From contig NC_079149.1 in assembly GCF_945859685.1 (NCBI RefSeq), positions 58,236,991 through 58,300,990 of the forward strand: DNA of 64,000 nt, read 5' to 3'. The notes under the pieces are model-generated. The model was not told the origin of the DNA, searched no databases, and saw nothing but the letters and a program-made list of their open reading frames with translations. The stretch is from Eupeodes corollae (Eukaryota > Arthropoda > Insecta > Diptera > Syrphidae). This document shows, piece after piece, positions 31,451 through 43,570 of this stretch. Position 1 is the stretch's first letter. The number at the start of each line of letters is the position of its first letter. Both the position numbers and the translations under genes were made by a program.

Positions 31451-33251
31451 AAAGATACTAGTTATCCTTTAAAATTAATTATACTTAAATATAAAAATGA
31501 AGTTTTTAGTGAAAAGTGTGTCATAAAACATTAAATAAAGTTCAATTATATTAATGCTTCGCAACAAAATCCCTTTTAGTTTTGTTATAAAAGGCTAATC
31601 ATGAAACTAATATTCTCCTTATAAATTATAAAAATTGTTATATAAAGGACTCTATGTATCTTTTCTTTAACAAAAGCCCTTAATAGACATTGCAGAAACG
31701 TTTTAATTAAAAATAATGAAAATACAATGTTAAGCCCACAACTTTGCAATCTAAAAAAGTTATGATGTTAAATGTTGATTTTATTAGCCTTTTATTCCTT
31801 CTTTACAACAACAAGAATTCATATCTAAGAGGATATGCTTTATTACCTTTTTCTGAATCATTAAATTTTCCAAAAAAAAAAACATATTTAAATCAAAAAA
31901 GGAAATACATTTTTCTATTCAAAAGAATGAGCCTTAACTCGGTGGGTAAAAAAATGAATGCTTGAGAGTTTTGAATTTGTTTTTTATTTTTTTGTTAATA
32001 AATAAATGTTTTATTAAGGTTGGGTGAGTCTTTTCATTCTGTAATGAACCATTTAATAATTTCCAGGTCGATTTCGCAATGTTTTTTGAGACCTTACCAC
32101 ACAAAAAAACACTTGACATAAAAACCAAAACATAGGAATCATCCTTTCTAGCAAATGAAAAGACTATGCTTTTGGTGTATCTTAAAATGATATCATAACA
32201 GAATTCTATTCATACAAACCCTTAAAAGAATGAACAAAAATAAATAAAAAAAAAAAACAAATTCGACCCAGATGATGCGAATTTGACCTTGTCGTTGGGT
32301 TAAAGTGCTCTGCAATACCAGCTCCTCTTTTAACTGATGCTGATGCTCTATTTTCATCAGAAGTTTCATTTTCTTTTAGTGCATAGTCAAGCAATACACA
32401 TGACTGTTTGACATTTCTCCCAAAAATTCCATTACAAAATATTTTCTCAATTTGTATTTTTCCATTTTTCCTTTTCTGGTTTCTTTTTTGTTGTGTCTTT
32501 CTTGGAGAGAATATAAAATATAGTACGACCACGTGTTTCAAACGATTACCCATACAAGTAAATTAAACTCTCAAAGTAGAATTTTTTGTCTATGTGTATG
32601 TAATTATGAGGAACTGTATGAATGTAGTATTTTCGTGATAAACAACACTCATCATAAGGACATTTGTTTCCATATATTCTATCTACATTATAATATCTGG
32701 ATATTGTTTCCATTAGAGTAAAAATTCTTAAAACTTTTCCTTCGTAGCTTTCTTTTGACATTTAGAAATACGAGAAAACTTTTACGTCCAAATGTTGAAA
32801 TTGTGCAATTGTATTAGTGTTATTACAGAAAGCTCATCAATTTTTCCCCCATCGTTGTTTAACATGTGAATCTTAACAGAGCGTATCGTACAACTCAGTT
32901 CAGTTTGTTTGAAGCTTTCACACGAGAAGCTAGGGATACTAGTTTATAAAATATAAAATAGATGGAGCTCTAATAATAAACAAAAAGAGCTTTCATCTAA
33001 AATCCCAATCATTTTTAATGGAAATTTGAATTCAAATCAATTCAATTCAAATTCAAAGGGAAAACATAGAAGAAATAGTAAGTATACGCCGTAGTGACCA
33101 TTATGTGGATTTATTTTGTTTACTAAAGTTGTTAGTAGCAACTGCTACAATTGACTCCTAGGTCAAAAAAATGTCATCTGGCAATTAATAATGCCATAGT
33201 GAACACACTTGTGACTCTGCTTTTGTTTCTCTAAGTTCTCTGTTGCGACTA
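31451..33251. other. AT-rich non-coding stretch
   Basis: No recognised gene. A 115-codon minus-strand open frame at 32206-32553 matches no family I know and contains an A-run-derived Phe stretch; it is not called. Confidence 0.4.
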
Positions 33252-33356
33252 AAGGGTTTTTCAATAAGGGTGGTTAGATGTTAAAATAGAATATAACAAG
33301 CTGTGTATGAGGTATTACCAAAATTATTTTTTTATTTGAAAGGCACACGTATGCCA

Positions 33357-33527
33357 TTAAGTGTGGAATATGATATCATTCAAATACATGCCTCGGCTTG
33401 TTACGTTGGTCCCATTTGTAATCACTCTTCCGCATAGATCCGACTGAATTTGAGCGATGGCCTGTGTTATATTCACCTTAAGTGCATTGGTCGATTGTGG
33501 TTCCTTTGCATAGACCTGCGACTTCAA
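33357..33527 (-). pseudogene. mariner transposase, C-terminal piece
   Basis: The minus strand reads LKSQVYAKEPQSTNALKVNI and continues to MYLNDIIFHT and TAA at 33357-33359. This is the usual C-terminus after the catalytic core (FLKS.VY...I...GG.L.DIIFHT). It is open throughout. The upstream part is missing at the junction with the inserted CR1 fragment. Confidence 0.8.
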
Positions 33528-33554
33528 AAAATCCAATTTCGGCCGAAGTATGAA

Positions 33555-33768
33555 GTACAGAGATTCATTTCTTAGCCGTACTACGAGAATGTGGAATGCC
33601 TTGAAACGCTCTATCTTTCCCTGTCATTGCAATTTTCAGAAATTTAAAATCAATGTACACCGACAACTGCTATCCAAGCCTTCCCTCTTTTCCTAATGCT
33701 CACACTGTGTCTGTGGCATATTAAAGGTATATCAAACCCTTTTAGTATTCGCTAATTATAAAAAAAAA
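33555..33768 (+). pseudogene. CR1-like LINE 3' end
   Basis: The frame reads YRDSFLSRTTRMWNALKRS then KFKINVHRQLLSKPSLFS and stop, followed by a short 3' UTR and an A-tail (about 33758-33768). Same family as the larger copy at 45486-47285. Confidence 0.8.
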
Positions 33769-33981
33769 ACAGAGTCTGGGATACGACCCACAGTGAGAGA
33801 AGTTATCCATCCCGTCTCTCTATTTGTCTTCGTGTTAGGTTAAAAAAGTTGTCAGTTAAATTATTTTTAAAAATGTTAAAATTAACAACAATATTTTTCA
33901 TATAAAGAAATAGTTTCGTTTAAAAATCTAGTTTTGTTAAATAGATTTTTAGTCGAATCCAAATTTATACCAATTTTAGTA

Positions 33982-35371
33982 CTTACTTACTTACTAAAGG
34001 TGGCGCTACAGTCCGGGGCGGATCTGGGCCTCCACCAAAATGCGTCTCCAGCTAGCTCGGTCAATAGATAGCTGTCTCCAGTTTTGCATGCCAAGTTGGT
34101 TGAGGTCTTTACCCACTTTAGTGCGTCACCTGAGTCGCGGTCTTTCTCTACTGCGCCGTCCCTCGGGATTGGTTTCGAAGACCTTCCGGGCTAGAGCGTT
34201 GATGTCCATACGTTACATGACCCAGCCATCTAAGCCGTTGGACTTAAATTCTGCTCACTATGCCTGTCCCTGTACAGCATGTTCAGTTCGTCGTTATATC
34301 TTCTCCTCCATTCTTATTCTATGCGTACGGGACCAAAAATCACCCGAAGAATTTTTATCTCAAAGCACCCTAAGACGCTCTCATCTTTCTTTTACAGGGT
34401 CCAGGCCGTAGTGCTATAAATGAAAACCGGGATGATGAGTCTCATAGATGGTGATTTTATATGCTCGAGAGAGAACTTTACTACTCAATTGCCTTCTAAG
34501 TCCAAAGAAGCAACGATTTGCAAGATTTATTCTTCGTTTGATTTCAACGCTGGTGTCGTTGTCTGTATTTATAGAGGTGCGGTGACTAGATAGACAAAGT
34601 CCTCAATTACCTCAAAGTTTAAGCTGTCCATAGTGACATTTTGTCCAACACGTCGTTGTTCAATGTTCTTCTTTGATGACAGCATATACTTGGTCTTGCC
34701 CTCATTGACCACTTAACCCATCTTCTTCGCTTTCATTACAATGCTCAAAAACGATCTACTGACATCACGCTTTGATCTTCCAATTATCCAATTATATCAT
34801 CTGCGTATCCGAGTTATTGGATGATCTTTTGGATGATTGTGCCTCTAGTGTTGATGGTTGAGTTTTGCACAATTCTTTCCAGAACGAATGCATCGTTGAG
34901 ATCTTTTCCGACCTTGATAGAGCAGCGTGCATTTTCTATCGTCATACTGCAAAAAATAATAAGTTGGCAGAAATTATAAAAATTAGACATAGGTCTGTAG
35001 AGCTCTTCTCTATAGAAGCTGTCATACGCGGCTTTAAAATCGATAGGGAGATGGTGGGTATCAATGAATATTTGGTCGATAGTGGACTTTCCTGGTCTGA
35101 AGCCAAACTGATAAGGACCTATAAGGTTGTTGACGAACGGCTTCAGACGTTCACAAAATACGGCAGAGAGGATCTTATACGCAATGTTAAGGAGACTGAT
35201 GCCTCTGCAGTTGGCGCAATTTAGAGGGTCTCCTTTCTTATGTATCGGGCACACTATGCTGAGATTCCACTCATCAGGCATGCTTTCTTTCGATGAGTTA
35301 GTGCATGCTCCCTACCAAGTCATCGCCAGCTGCTTTGAATAGTTCAGCAGCGATGCCGTCAGCCCCAGCAG
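33982..35371 (-). mobile_element. RTE-clade LINE, 5' truncated, with 11-bp target duplication
   Basis: Flanked by a perfect 11-bp direct repeat CAATTTTAGTA at 33971-33981 and 35372-35382, which also marks where copy F was opened. On the minus strand it starts inside the reverse transcriptase (AAGADGIAAELFKAAGDD), and ends with GGACTGTAGCGCCACC and an (AAGT)n tail (plus-strand CTTACTTACTTAC at 33982). Stops and deletions make it dead. The 3' sequence matches the solo tail at 45294-45485. Confidence 0.92.
34814..35281 (-). pseudogene. RTE reverse transcriptase fragment
   Basis: A 155-codon frame with RTE-type motifs: MPDEWNLSIVCPIHKKGD, NCANCRGISLLNIAYKILS, YQFGFRPGKSTIDQIF, then IDFKAAYDSFYR (first catalytic Asp region). 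Between TIDQIF and IDTHHL a block of about 25 residues normally present is missing. The frame continues to VGKDLNDAF and ends before the ADD box; later pieces (VTMDSLNFEVIEDFVYL, near 34600) are in other frames. The opposite-strand frames here are only shadows. Confidence 0.88.
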
Positions 35372-36225
35372 CAATTTTAGTAGATTTTCACTTTTTACCA
35401 AATTTGCTTACTATTTTTTATAGATTATATTTTTTTTTATAAAAAACGGACTGTTGGATTTTTTAAAATTAACTACCGAATATTAAAAGCAAAATTTTAT
35501 TGAAATAAAAAGAGTTTGAAGAACAATATTTTTAATTTTTAAAAGCTATTTGAGTCGTAATTAAATTTTCACTAAGCTTTTGTATTGTTATTTTGTTAGG
35601 TTTTTATTTTTTGTAAAAAAAACTGTCAATTACATTTTCTTCAACATTTTACTAAATGTTGACAACAATATTTTTTTTAATTTAAAAGTAGGTTATAGCC
35701 AATATCTCACATTTTGAAAAGATATTTGAATCGAAAATCAATTTTTACCAACTTTGTATAATGTTTTTTTATTTTTTATAAAAAATTTATCAATTTGATT
35801 TTTCTCAAAAAATTTAAGAAATACAAAAAACTTTTTTTTCCGTTGCACAAAATTGTTTTCCAGATCAAATCATTTTTTATTCGATTTTCGAGGTGACACA
35901 TTTTTTGTAAGTTTTTTCGATTTCTAAAAAAAAACCGTTAGTTGGATTTTGGTTCCAAAAATATACTTGTTGGTATCACGTTACAGTTTATAATATAAAA
36001 TTTAATTCAAGCCTTTACCGTCATTGGTTCGTGAGATATTTAGCTTTAACCAAAATGTTTACCTTTCTTTTAAACTGCTATGGTAAGAAAACCACCCACG
36101 AAATTTTCTTGAAATGCATCTTTTTGCATAATTATCTGTATAACAAAATTAATTTGAAGTCGATATCTACTAGTTCTTGAGCTATGGACGACGAAAAAAA
36201 CGTCGCAAACGTACGGCAAGTAGCA

Positions 36226-36770
36226 CCACATGTCGTCTAGGTCCATATGGTTGATTTTAGGCCATAAGAAATTAGTTATCATCGTTATGAAGCACTCGCT
36301 ATTGACGGTGACCGCTCACTAACGACGTTTTCAAAAAAAGTACGGACCAATCACGCCGTCGACCCAAAATCCAAATGGGAACTTTTTGAAGGTGCATTAT
36401 CACCTGAAATGCGCCTTGTCACTAAAGAAGGTTTTTTCGGCCAAAGTTTGGTTTCCTCTTCCAAACAGTTCGAAGCCCCGTCAGCGAACAAACGGCGTTG
36501 TCTATGGTCATGAACTTTGAACTTCTAGGTCGGTTGCATCTTGAACGGGTGTAGGCCCAAGTACCCACGTAAAATTTGCCAAGTTGGAGTCTTTGAAAGG
36601 CGGAATTCTTATGCACGGCGAGGAAAAAGGCCGCCGTGATGTTCTCCGCCGATCTTTCGTTCCTTGAACGTACTGTTTGATGATTGTTTATTGAACCGGT
36701 TGTCTCAAATTTGGCCAGCAAACTTTGAAGGGTCAACGTTTGCTTAAAGAACACTAATTTTTATAAAAAA
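36226..36770 (-). pseudogene. mariner transposase, N-terminal and catalytic pieces
   Basis: The minus strand begins with the helix-turn-helix region (FKQTLTLQSLLAKFETTGSI), then NERSAENITAA and LQLGKFYVGTWAY. Near 36440-36420 NFGRK and, in another frame, FFSDKAHF appear (first catalytic motif, normally SDEAHF). Further on GVIGPYFFEN and MITNFLWPKINHMDLDDMW follow, after which copy F begins. At least two frameshifts and several stops are present. The segment around the second and third catalytic residues is missing between here and 33527. Confidence 0.8.
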
Positions 36771-36925
36771 GTTTTATCATTTGAACGTGCTTGTCAATCG
36801 TGTAACTCACCATAATAATTAAACATAAACAACCAAATAATATACAAAAGAGTTGACAGATGTCACCAACACAAAATGGCCACCATAGGGCCCCAATCTA
36901 CCCGCCCCAATTGAAAAACCTTTTA

Positions 36926-38469
36926 TTTTGCTTGAGGAAATATGAGTCTACACTTTTTAAATTACCTTTTAATGGTCCATTAATATTTAATTTGTTTTTA
37001 TAATAAACAAAACTTAAATCGACTTATATTTAAATTCTACTTGACCTATTTATGTTTGCAGGTTGCTGGTTCTCGTAGTTGAAGGGAAAGTTAAATTAAA
37101 ATGAACCTTTGACGAGTAGAAAACAAACAAACAGTAGTGTTGACACTTTTGGAAAACGAACTTGAGATTTCAATCGAAGTTAACACAAGAAATCGGCCCT
37201 CGTATTCTGCCCGAATGGCTGTTTACTTAAATTAGGTTTAATGAAATTTATCAGGTGTAGGCAGAACAGCCTTAGTATTGTGTAAATTTCAAAATTTTGT
37301 ACTATTCTATAAAAATACATGTAATAGCGATTCAAATTGTGGCAAATCTAAAAATCTAAGGCCAAGTGGTGTGTCTTTAAGCAGGTATTCAAGGATCTTA
37401 CAATCGTATGAAGAATCCCAACAAGAAAGGTCTTTAAATTGTTATTTTATGTATGTTTTTATAAACACCGCCTTATGTTTAAATATGTAAATATCGGAAC
37501 GTGTTTTCAAAAAAACAATAAAAAAAGCAGTAAAAATATTACTTTGTTGGTGAGGTATGTCTTTTTCTTTTACTTCACAATGTTTATTATTATCTTTTAA
37601 GAACATCATCCTGGTTCTTAACAGCACCTGTCCAACATCCATACAATGTGTTCATATACCCACCTTACCTACTCCATGTGGTGTGAAGTTCAATAAAAGT
37701 ATGTGTGCTGATGTATGTATAATGTATATACACGACCAGGAGCAAAGGGTATTATTGTTGAGCTTGTACTAGACATTTCCGTTCAAGTATTCAAACCCTC
37801 TTAAAGGATTATTATAACATCTTCGGTACTTCGACAGACTGTTGAATCTATTAGGTATATCTATGTATATGCTATTTTTGTTGTTGTTGGTATTTGTTGA
37901 TTATAATTTGTGTAAAGAAGGGTACACCACTTTGTTGTGTTCGATTTTATTTATTTTTAATGTGTTAAAGTAGCGTAAAATGAAGAATTAGAGCATACAT
38001 AAATTTAACAAACTTGTAGCAACTTAAATTGCTAAATCAGGGTGTTGTTTATTATATCAAAATCAAAAAGGGTGGTATAAAATACGAATTAAGGTTTAAG
38101 TATATTAAAATATTGTCTATGGTTAATGGCTGAACTTAATTAAACTGAAATTGCAAATGAACAGCTTGGAATTTCCTTCTTTTTTATTTCTACATTGTAA
38201 AATATAAAAAAAACATTAATAAACAATAGCATAACACATAAATCTTCTTATAATTGTTGGCCTATCATCATTTTCGTACACATGGATTTAATTTATCGAA
38301 TGACTGAGTTTATACAGGACATAAATTTAATTTTTAGAATTAAAATAAAATCTTATCATTGTTTAGTATGCAAAAAAATTACATAACATTAATGTGCATG
38401 TTAATTTTTTTTTGAAATTGCTTGTCATTAAATTGATAAATTGTATTAATTTAGTTCATAAAAGTACTT
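36926..38469. other. AT-rich non-coding stretch
   Basis: Nothing recognised as a gene or element. TTTGCAG/GTTGCT at about 37058-37071 is only acceptor-like. Confidence 0.4.
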
Positions 38470-38970
38470 GCAGAAGGAACTAAGTTAAAAAACATAGGTT
38501 TGGGAAATATTGAGTCTGGTTAAGCATTCCACATTCGTGAAGTGCGACTAAAGAAAGAACTTCTGTACTTCCCAGTTCGTTCGAAATTGGGTTCAAGGGT
38601 AAACTTATGAGTATTCCTAGAAGAACGGGTGTTACGGTTGAATTCTTTAAAGGGAGGAATGCAACTGGCTACGTCATTAGAGCATTGTTTATAAAGTATA
38701 AAATAATGACAGGTATGAAACCTTACGACGGACTGTGCTCGCGAGATACAAAAGTTTTATTAAGACACCTGTCACCTACTATCTTTAGAGCTCTCTTTTG
38801 AATTCTGTCCAAGAGACTCAAGTGGGTTATAGAAGCATTTACCCAAATATGGGAATTGAACTCAAGTTTTAGACGAATATAGGCTTTGTAAATTGTAAAC
38901 AGATCAGAAGGAGTAAAAAACTTCTTGCATAGACAGCATTGAGTTTTCGAATCTGAGGTTACTGGCACCA
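38470..38970 (-). pseudogene. CR1-like LINE 3' fragment
   Basis: The minus strand reads KKFFTPSDLFTIYKAYIRLK and SHIWVNASITHLSLLDRIQK, and after a frame change KQCSNDVASCIPPFKEFNR, KYRSSFFSRTSRMWNA and stop. It is the thumb and C-terminus of the same LINE family as 45486-47285 (which carries ILPLKQS and KYRDCFL). It is 5' truncated near 38950. Confidence 0.8.
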
Positions 38971-39483
38971 TTTAATTTTTAGTTTGTTCTTTTACTTAAT
39001 CAATTTGTCTGCTATTATTTTTAAATTAACAGAATTATCATGTTCCATTTCAACAACTTCACAAAGGGACTTATTTTTGACCCTAACTCTTCCAGCCCTG
39101 AATAAAGTAAGCCAATCATTGACACAATACATTTTAAAATTGGAAAAAAAACTTACTTTTTATTTTCGAATGGAATATGCATTTAGTCGACTTCCAAAAT
39201 TTTGTATAAATTATTTTGCCACAGTGGTTACCAGTGTTTGCATTTTGGTTGTAACTAGCGCAAGTATCCGAAAATATTGACAGCACTACAACATTTTCAG
39301 GTAGTTGTATTATTTATTTTAAAATGCAATTTAAGCTTCCTTTTATAATGAGTTAATTACGCTCAATAACTCAAACATTTTTCGAATGAAAAAATTAGTG
39401 TCTTAATACTTTAGTTGGCTGTTATTGAAGCACAACGTGTTCAAGGAAAACTTTTGACAGCCTCTTGTTTTACTTAATTAATG
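38971..39483. other. non-coding stretch
   Basis: Nothing recognised. Confidence 0.4.
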
Positions 39484-42110
39484 TAAGGTTTAGTTATAGT
39501 GGCTGTCCAAGATGGAAACGAACACACTTAGGCCAGTTTAATGGCCCATTGCGATACCACATGAATCTTGAGGCTTCCTCCTAAGCTCAATGGAACTAGC
39601 TTGAGTCCCTAACGAAACGTGAGAGGCTGATTATACCGATATGATTTAGATCGTTAAAGAAGAATTCTCCTAGGTAATTCTTGCGTTTTCGAGCTAGAGC
39701 AGGGCATGTGCAGTGAAGTTGAAGAACCGTTTCTTCCTCTTCCTCGTCCATACAGCTTCTGCAAAAGTCATTTGAGAATAGGCCTAGTTGCGTGGCGTGC
39801 CTTACTATCAGACAATATCCGCTTATGACACCTTTTATGGAGCTTATATGCGATCTGCTTAGAGAGAGCAAACACCTTGAACGTTTTAAATCCAGTGTTG
39901 GCCAGATGTTTTTTGTGACTTGACACGTGGTTATGTTGTTCCACCTGGTGCCTGCCCTCCTCACTGCGTCTTGCATTAGCAGCAGTTTTCAAATAGCGAT
40001 TGGTATGCCAGTACTTGCCAAACGTGGTATGATGGGCTGTACTGTACCGTTATTGGCGAGTTCATCTGCCTTACAGTTACCTCTAATGTCGCTATGGCCT
40101 GGCACCCAGCAAAGGGTAATATTAAATTGTTTCGCCATCTCCATTAGAGATGATCGACAGTTATGAACTGTTATAGAGTTTGTAGAGACTGAGTCCAGAG
40201 ATTTGATAGCGGCCTATCTATCAGAGAAAATACGAATATCAGATGTTGATATCACGTTTTCTTTGAGATAAGACAAGACTTCCTTTATCGCCAAAAATTC
40301 CGCGTGGAACACGCTAGGGCTACAGTGATTGGGAAGGCAGAATGAGAGTCTTAATTTCAGTCGGTCAGAGTACAAAATTCACCAACCCCTTCTTTTCTTT
40401 TTGACCCATGTGTGTAAAAATGGATTGACTCATCCTTCCAGAATGTCTTATCCTCCTAAAAAGATCTAGGAGGTTTAGAAATCTGGAAATTTCTGTTGAA
40501 TTGCAGTTGGGGGATGGTGTAGTCTGTGTGCTTTGGAATTGGTTCTAAATACCTTAGAATTACGGAGTGGCCAATGTTGTTGTTAGTCCACTACGACGAA
40601 GCTTTGAGGCGAATAGAGCTTGTAGCTATTTGTTTGCTTAATATGTCAAGAGGTGTTGGGTAGAGCAAGGTGTCCAGTGCCGCAGACGGGGTCGTGCGAA
40701 GCGAAGGCAATCTGAACGTTGGACTTTATTAAGCATATCCTTTTTTATACCTTTCTCTAAAGCAGTCCACCATACTGCCACACCGTATGTTAAAGTTTAA
40801 ACCCCCTTTAAACCCCAATTATTACCAATAGCTTTTTTGCAAGAAAAGAGAGCTACAGTAGATTTTTTTGACACTTTCCTATACATTGCGTTTCCAATTT
40901 AGTCTCGTCTGAGAATTTTAATTGGATTCCTTTAATAAAGGGAGTGTTGACAAATGGAATTTTGTATTTCCTCGAAAATAAGACCAGATCGGCTTTGTGT
41001 GGGTTAACACCCAGTCCATACCGATCAGCCCAAAGCATTAGCCTGGCCAAGGCATTTTGTAAGAAATCTTTTAGAATATTAAGATGCTTTCCTGAAACTG
41101 CTATAGCAACGTCGTAAGCATAGACTATCACTCTGAAACCCTCCGCATCCAGACTAGTTAGGATTTGATTCACCACTAAGTTCCATAGGAGAGGGGATAG
41201 AACACCACCTTGCGGTGTTCCTCTACCAACGAATCGTCTACCAAAAGAATTGCCCAATTTTGAGTTAATTATTTTGTTAGTAAGCATTCAATGAATTAAC
41301 TCCCGAAGCGAACTCTCTACATTTAGAGATGTTAGTGCAGATGTGATTGCCGATGTGTCCACGTTGTTAAAGGCACCTTCGACAGACAGAAGTCTTGTAT
41401 CGATACTTGCCCTTAAATGAATATCATTCAATCTTTCCAAGGTCTTAAGAAGGAATGATGATAGACTTATAGGTCGAAGATCTTTAGGATTGACTTGATA
41501 GCATTTACCTGCTTTAGGTATAAAAACAACTTTAACTTCTCTCCATGCCGAGGGAACATGGACCAGGTAAAGACAGCTGGTAAAAATTGCCTCAAGGATT
41601 GGTGCAATTATATTAGAATTCTTTTGTAATTCGGCTGGTATTATTCCATTTGGTCCTGCAGCTTTAAATGGTTTGAAGATGTTGAGAGCCCATTGTAGCT
41701 TATCTTTTGTGATCAGACCTTGTGGATATGTTGTATTTGAACTTGAACGTATATAATTGTTGCAAGTTTCGGTAAGAGAACTACCAGGAAAGGAGTGTTC
41801 AATAGTTAGTTCAACGATTCATTGAATTGTCCAGAAGCCGTCTGCATTTCTCAAGCAGCTTGGCATAGCTGGACTAGTTGAAAGAATTTTCCGTAACCTA
41901 GAGGCTTCAGAAGTTTCTTCTATCGTGCCACAGAAGGATTGCCAAAAAGATCGCTTAGATTTCCTAAGTGCGTTCTTGTAGATTCTTAGGGATTCTTTGT
42001 AAGAGTCCCAGTTAGAGGCTTGTCTTGCGGCTTTGCCCCGGTTGGAAAGTTTCTGTATTCTTTCCTGAGCGAGTCAAGCTCTGAGGCCCACTATTGTGGT
42101 GTCTGCTTAT
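39484..42110 (-). pseudogene. I/LOA/R1-group LINE ORF2 with RNase H, decayed
   Basis: Minus strand, 5' truncated and broken into several frames. In order: PNGIIPAELQKN and KDLRPISLSSFLLKTLER (about 41690-41430), VEGAFNNV (near 41360), GRGTPQGGVLSPLLWNL (about 41230-41180), VIVYAYDVAIAVSG (the normal Y-A-D-D box reads YAYD, losing one catalytic Asp), and an RNase H domain (IFSDR-stop-AAIKSL near 40220, LCWVPGHSDIRGNCKADELA near 40110-40050). It ends with a Cys/His-type tail (CRSCMDEEEEETVLQLHCTC, about 39760-39700). RNase H after the polymerase points to the I/LOA/R1 group. Confidence 0.88.
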
Positions 42111-42787
42111 GTGTATGTATATAATTAATTTTAGAACATTTAAACTTGCACTGATGGTTTATCATTACTTTTGGATTTTTTGAAAGTTTTAAATTACCTT
42201 TGCAATCTTCATAAAAAGACATTTACACTTCAGTTGCCTACATGATTTTTTTCACATACTTTTTTTTACACACATTTCTGCAAATGTGTCATTATTTGCG
42301 TTATTCGCTACGGACTCTTCTTTTAGGCAGATGCCGGAAAAGCTTTCGTCTTCATAATAAAAACGAAAAACCCTTATGCTTCCGTTTCCAAATTCTTTGA
42401 CAAGAATTTCAAATAAAATTAGTAAGATACAAATTGCTCTCATTTAAAGGCTACAAAATACTAACTCATGATCTCATTTTAACTCAAAAATATTAATTTT
42501 GAATACACATGTATAATGCACTAAGTCACTTAAATACTTTCTTGTTGTAATATTGTCGCATGCTGTACTTTATTTTATGACAGCCAAAATGCACTAAGTA
42601 AAATGAATGCTTTATTAAACTGTAAGATTTTCGACGTTTTTCTTAAATGGTCACGGGAGAAAAAAGTGATTATACCGACAAACATTTGTGGTTACTGTCT
42701 TATTTTTAAGGATAAAAAAAAAATACTTTATTGGTCCAGTTTGTTGTTTCTTTTTTCTCAGAAACATGTTTTATCTATTAAGTATAC
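42111..42787. other. AT-rich non-coding stretch
   Basis: No recognised gene. Confidence 0.4.
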
Positions 42788-43570
42788 TTTTTTGGACCTC
42801 CTCTTGCTTTAATAACTGCTTCACATCGGCGAAACAATGAATGTGGATGCAGGTATCGTGTTTTAGGTCCGGATAAATAGTTTTTTTTTTTAATTCATCA
42901 ACTGTCTCTGAGCACTTCTTCGCAACCTCAAGTTTCTTTATAGACCAAATATTGTCAATTGGGTTGAGATCTGGACTGTAGGAAGGCCAACTTAGTACAT
43001 CGATTTTATTTCTAAGAAGTACTTTTTAACTTTACAAATATAAATTTAGTCATAAAAGTTTAATCTTAAAATTAATCAGTCGTGGTAAAAATGAAAACAT
43101 GTTCATGCTCATAATTTTAACTGTTTGTCAAGGATCATTGTCCTGTTAAAAAATGAAACTGCAAGAGTCCCCAACAAGCTCTAGCACCGTGAGCTACAAT
43201 ACGTTTTCCAGGACTCTAAGGTAAAATTTTGCATTTTCTTTGGATTCTAGAAAGCTCATTATACCTTTTTCATCTGCAAAAAAGCATCCTCACTCCATTA
43301 CACCTTCAGTATTGGGAGGCATCAGCAAAATGGAATCGGAGCTTAGTCGTTGTTTCGGTTCTCCTTGCGCAAGTATCCTCTAAACTTCAGCATGGAACTT
43401 GAATTCTGATTCGTCGGAAGAGATGATATTGTTCCACATGTCTTCAAATCTTTTCTCACTAAATTTGACGGAATAACTGTGCCTGTAGCTCTACACAGAT
43501 CGTTTTTAATGCCTATAAACGATCTTTCACTTGGGTCGTCTTTTTTGGCCTCACTGAGCCTTTTTTCCTG
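42788..43570 (-). pseudogene. Tc1-type transposase remnant
   Basis: On the minus strand WNNIISSDESEFKFHAEV lies near 43440-43380 (SDES.F, first catalytic block), then SDSILLMPP, and at 42995-42900 VLSWPSYSPDLNPIDNIWS, the classic Tc1 WP..SPDLNPIE.LW block (third catalytic residue changed to Asp in this copy, where Glu is usual in DD34E enzymes). After a frame change RRCEAVIKARGGPKKYT forms the C-terminus. It is interrupted by AT-rich insertions near 43000-43130 and several stops. Terminal repeats were not found. Confidence 0.85.

Larger units (their letters stand above)
33771..36216 (+). mobile_element. GAGGCTGGG-family repeat, copy F
   Basis: The left end is AGAGTCTGGGATACGACCC, followed by the family internal units, the TTGGTTCGTGAGATATTTAG block, the AAACTGCTATGGTAAG block and the CGACGAAAAAAACGTCG hairpin. 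It is cut at about 36216 in the CGTACGG repeat, where mariner sequence resumes. An RTE element (33982-35371) is inserted. Confidence 0.85.
33252..36923 (-). mobile_element. mariner-type transposon, split by later insertions
   Basis: Terminal inverted repeats at 33251-33279 and 36896-36924 match at 24 of 29 positions (core GGTTTTTCAAT...GGG.GG.TAGAT), each flanked by TA (33250-33251 and 36924-36925), the mariner target duplication. Transposase pieces lie just inside each end on the minus strand. The interior, 33528-36225, is occupied by a CR1 3' end and copy F. Confidence 0.78.

Noticed and set aside
32206..32553. 115-codon minus-strand open frame
   Set aside because: No recognised domain, A-run-derived Phe stretch, no splice or promoter context. 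A search against fly proteins would be decisive.
34040..34411. 123-codon plus-strand open frame
   Set aside because: Antisense to the RTE element, whose minus strand carries the recognisable protein; ends inside its 3' part.
37058..37076. TTTGCAGGTTGCTGG as a ratchet point
   Set aside because: Acceptor-like, but GTTGCT is a poor donor.
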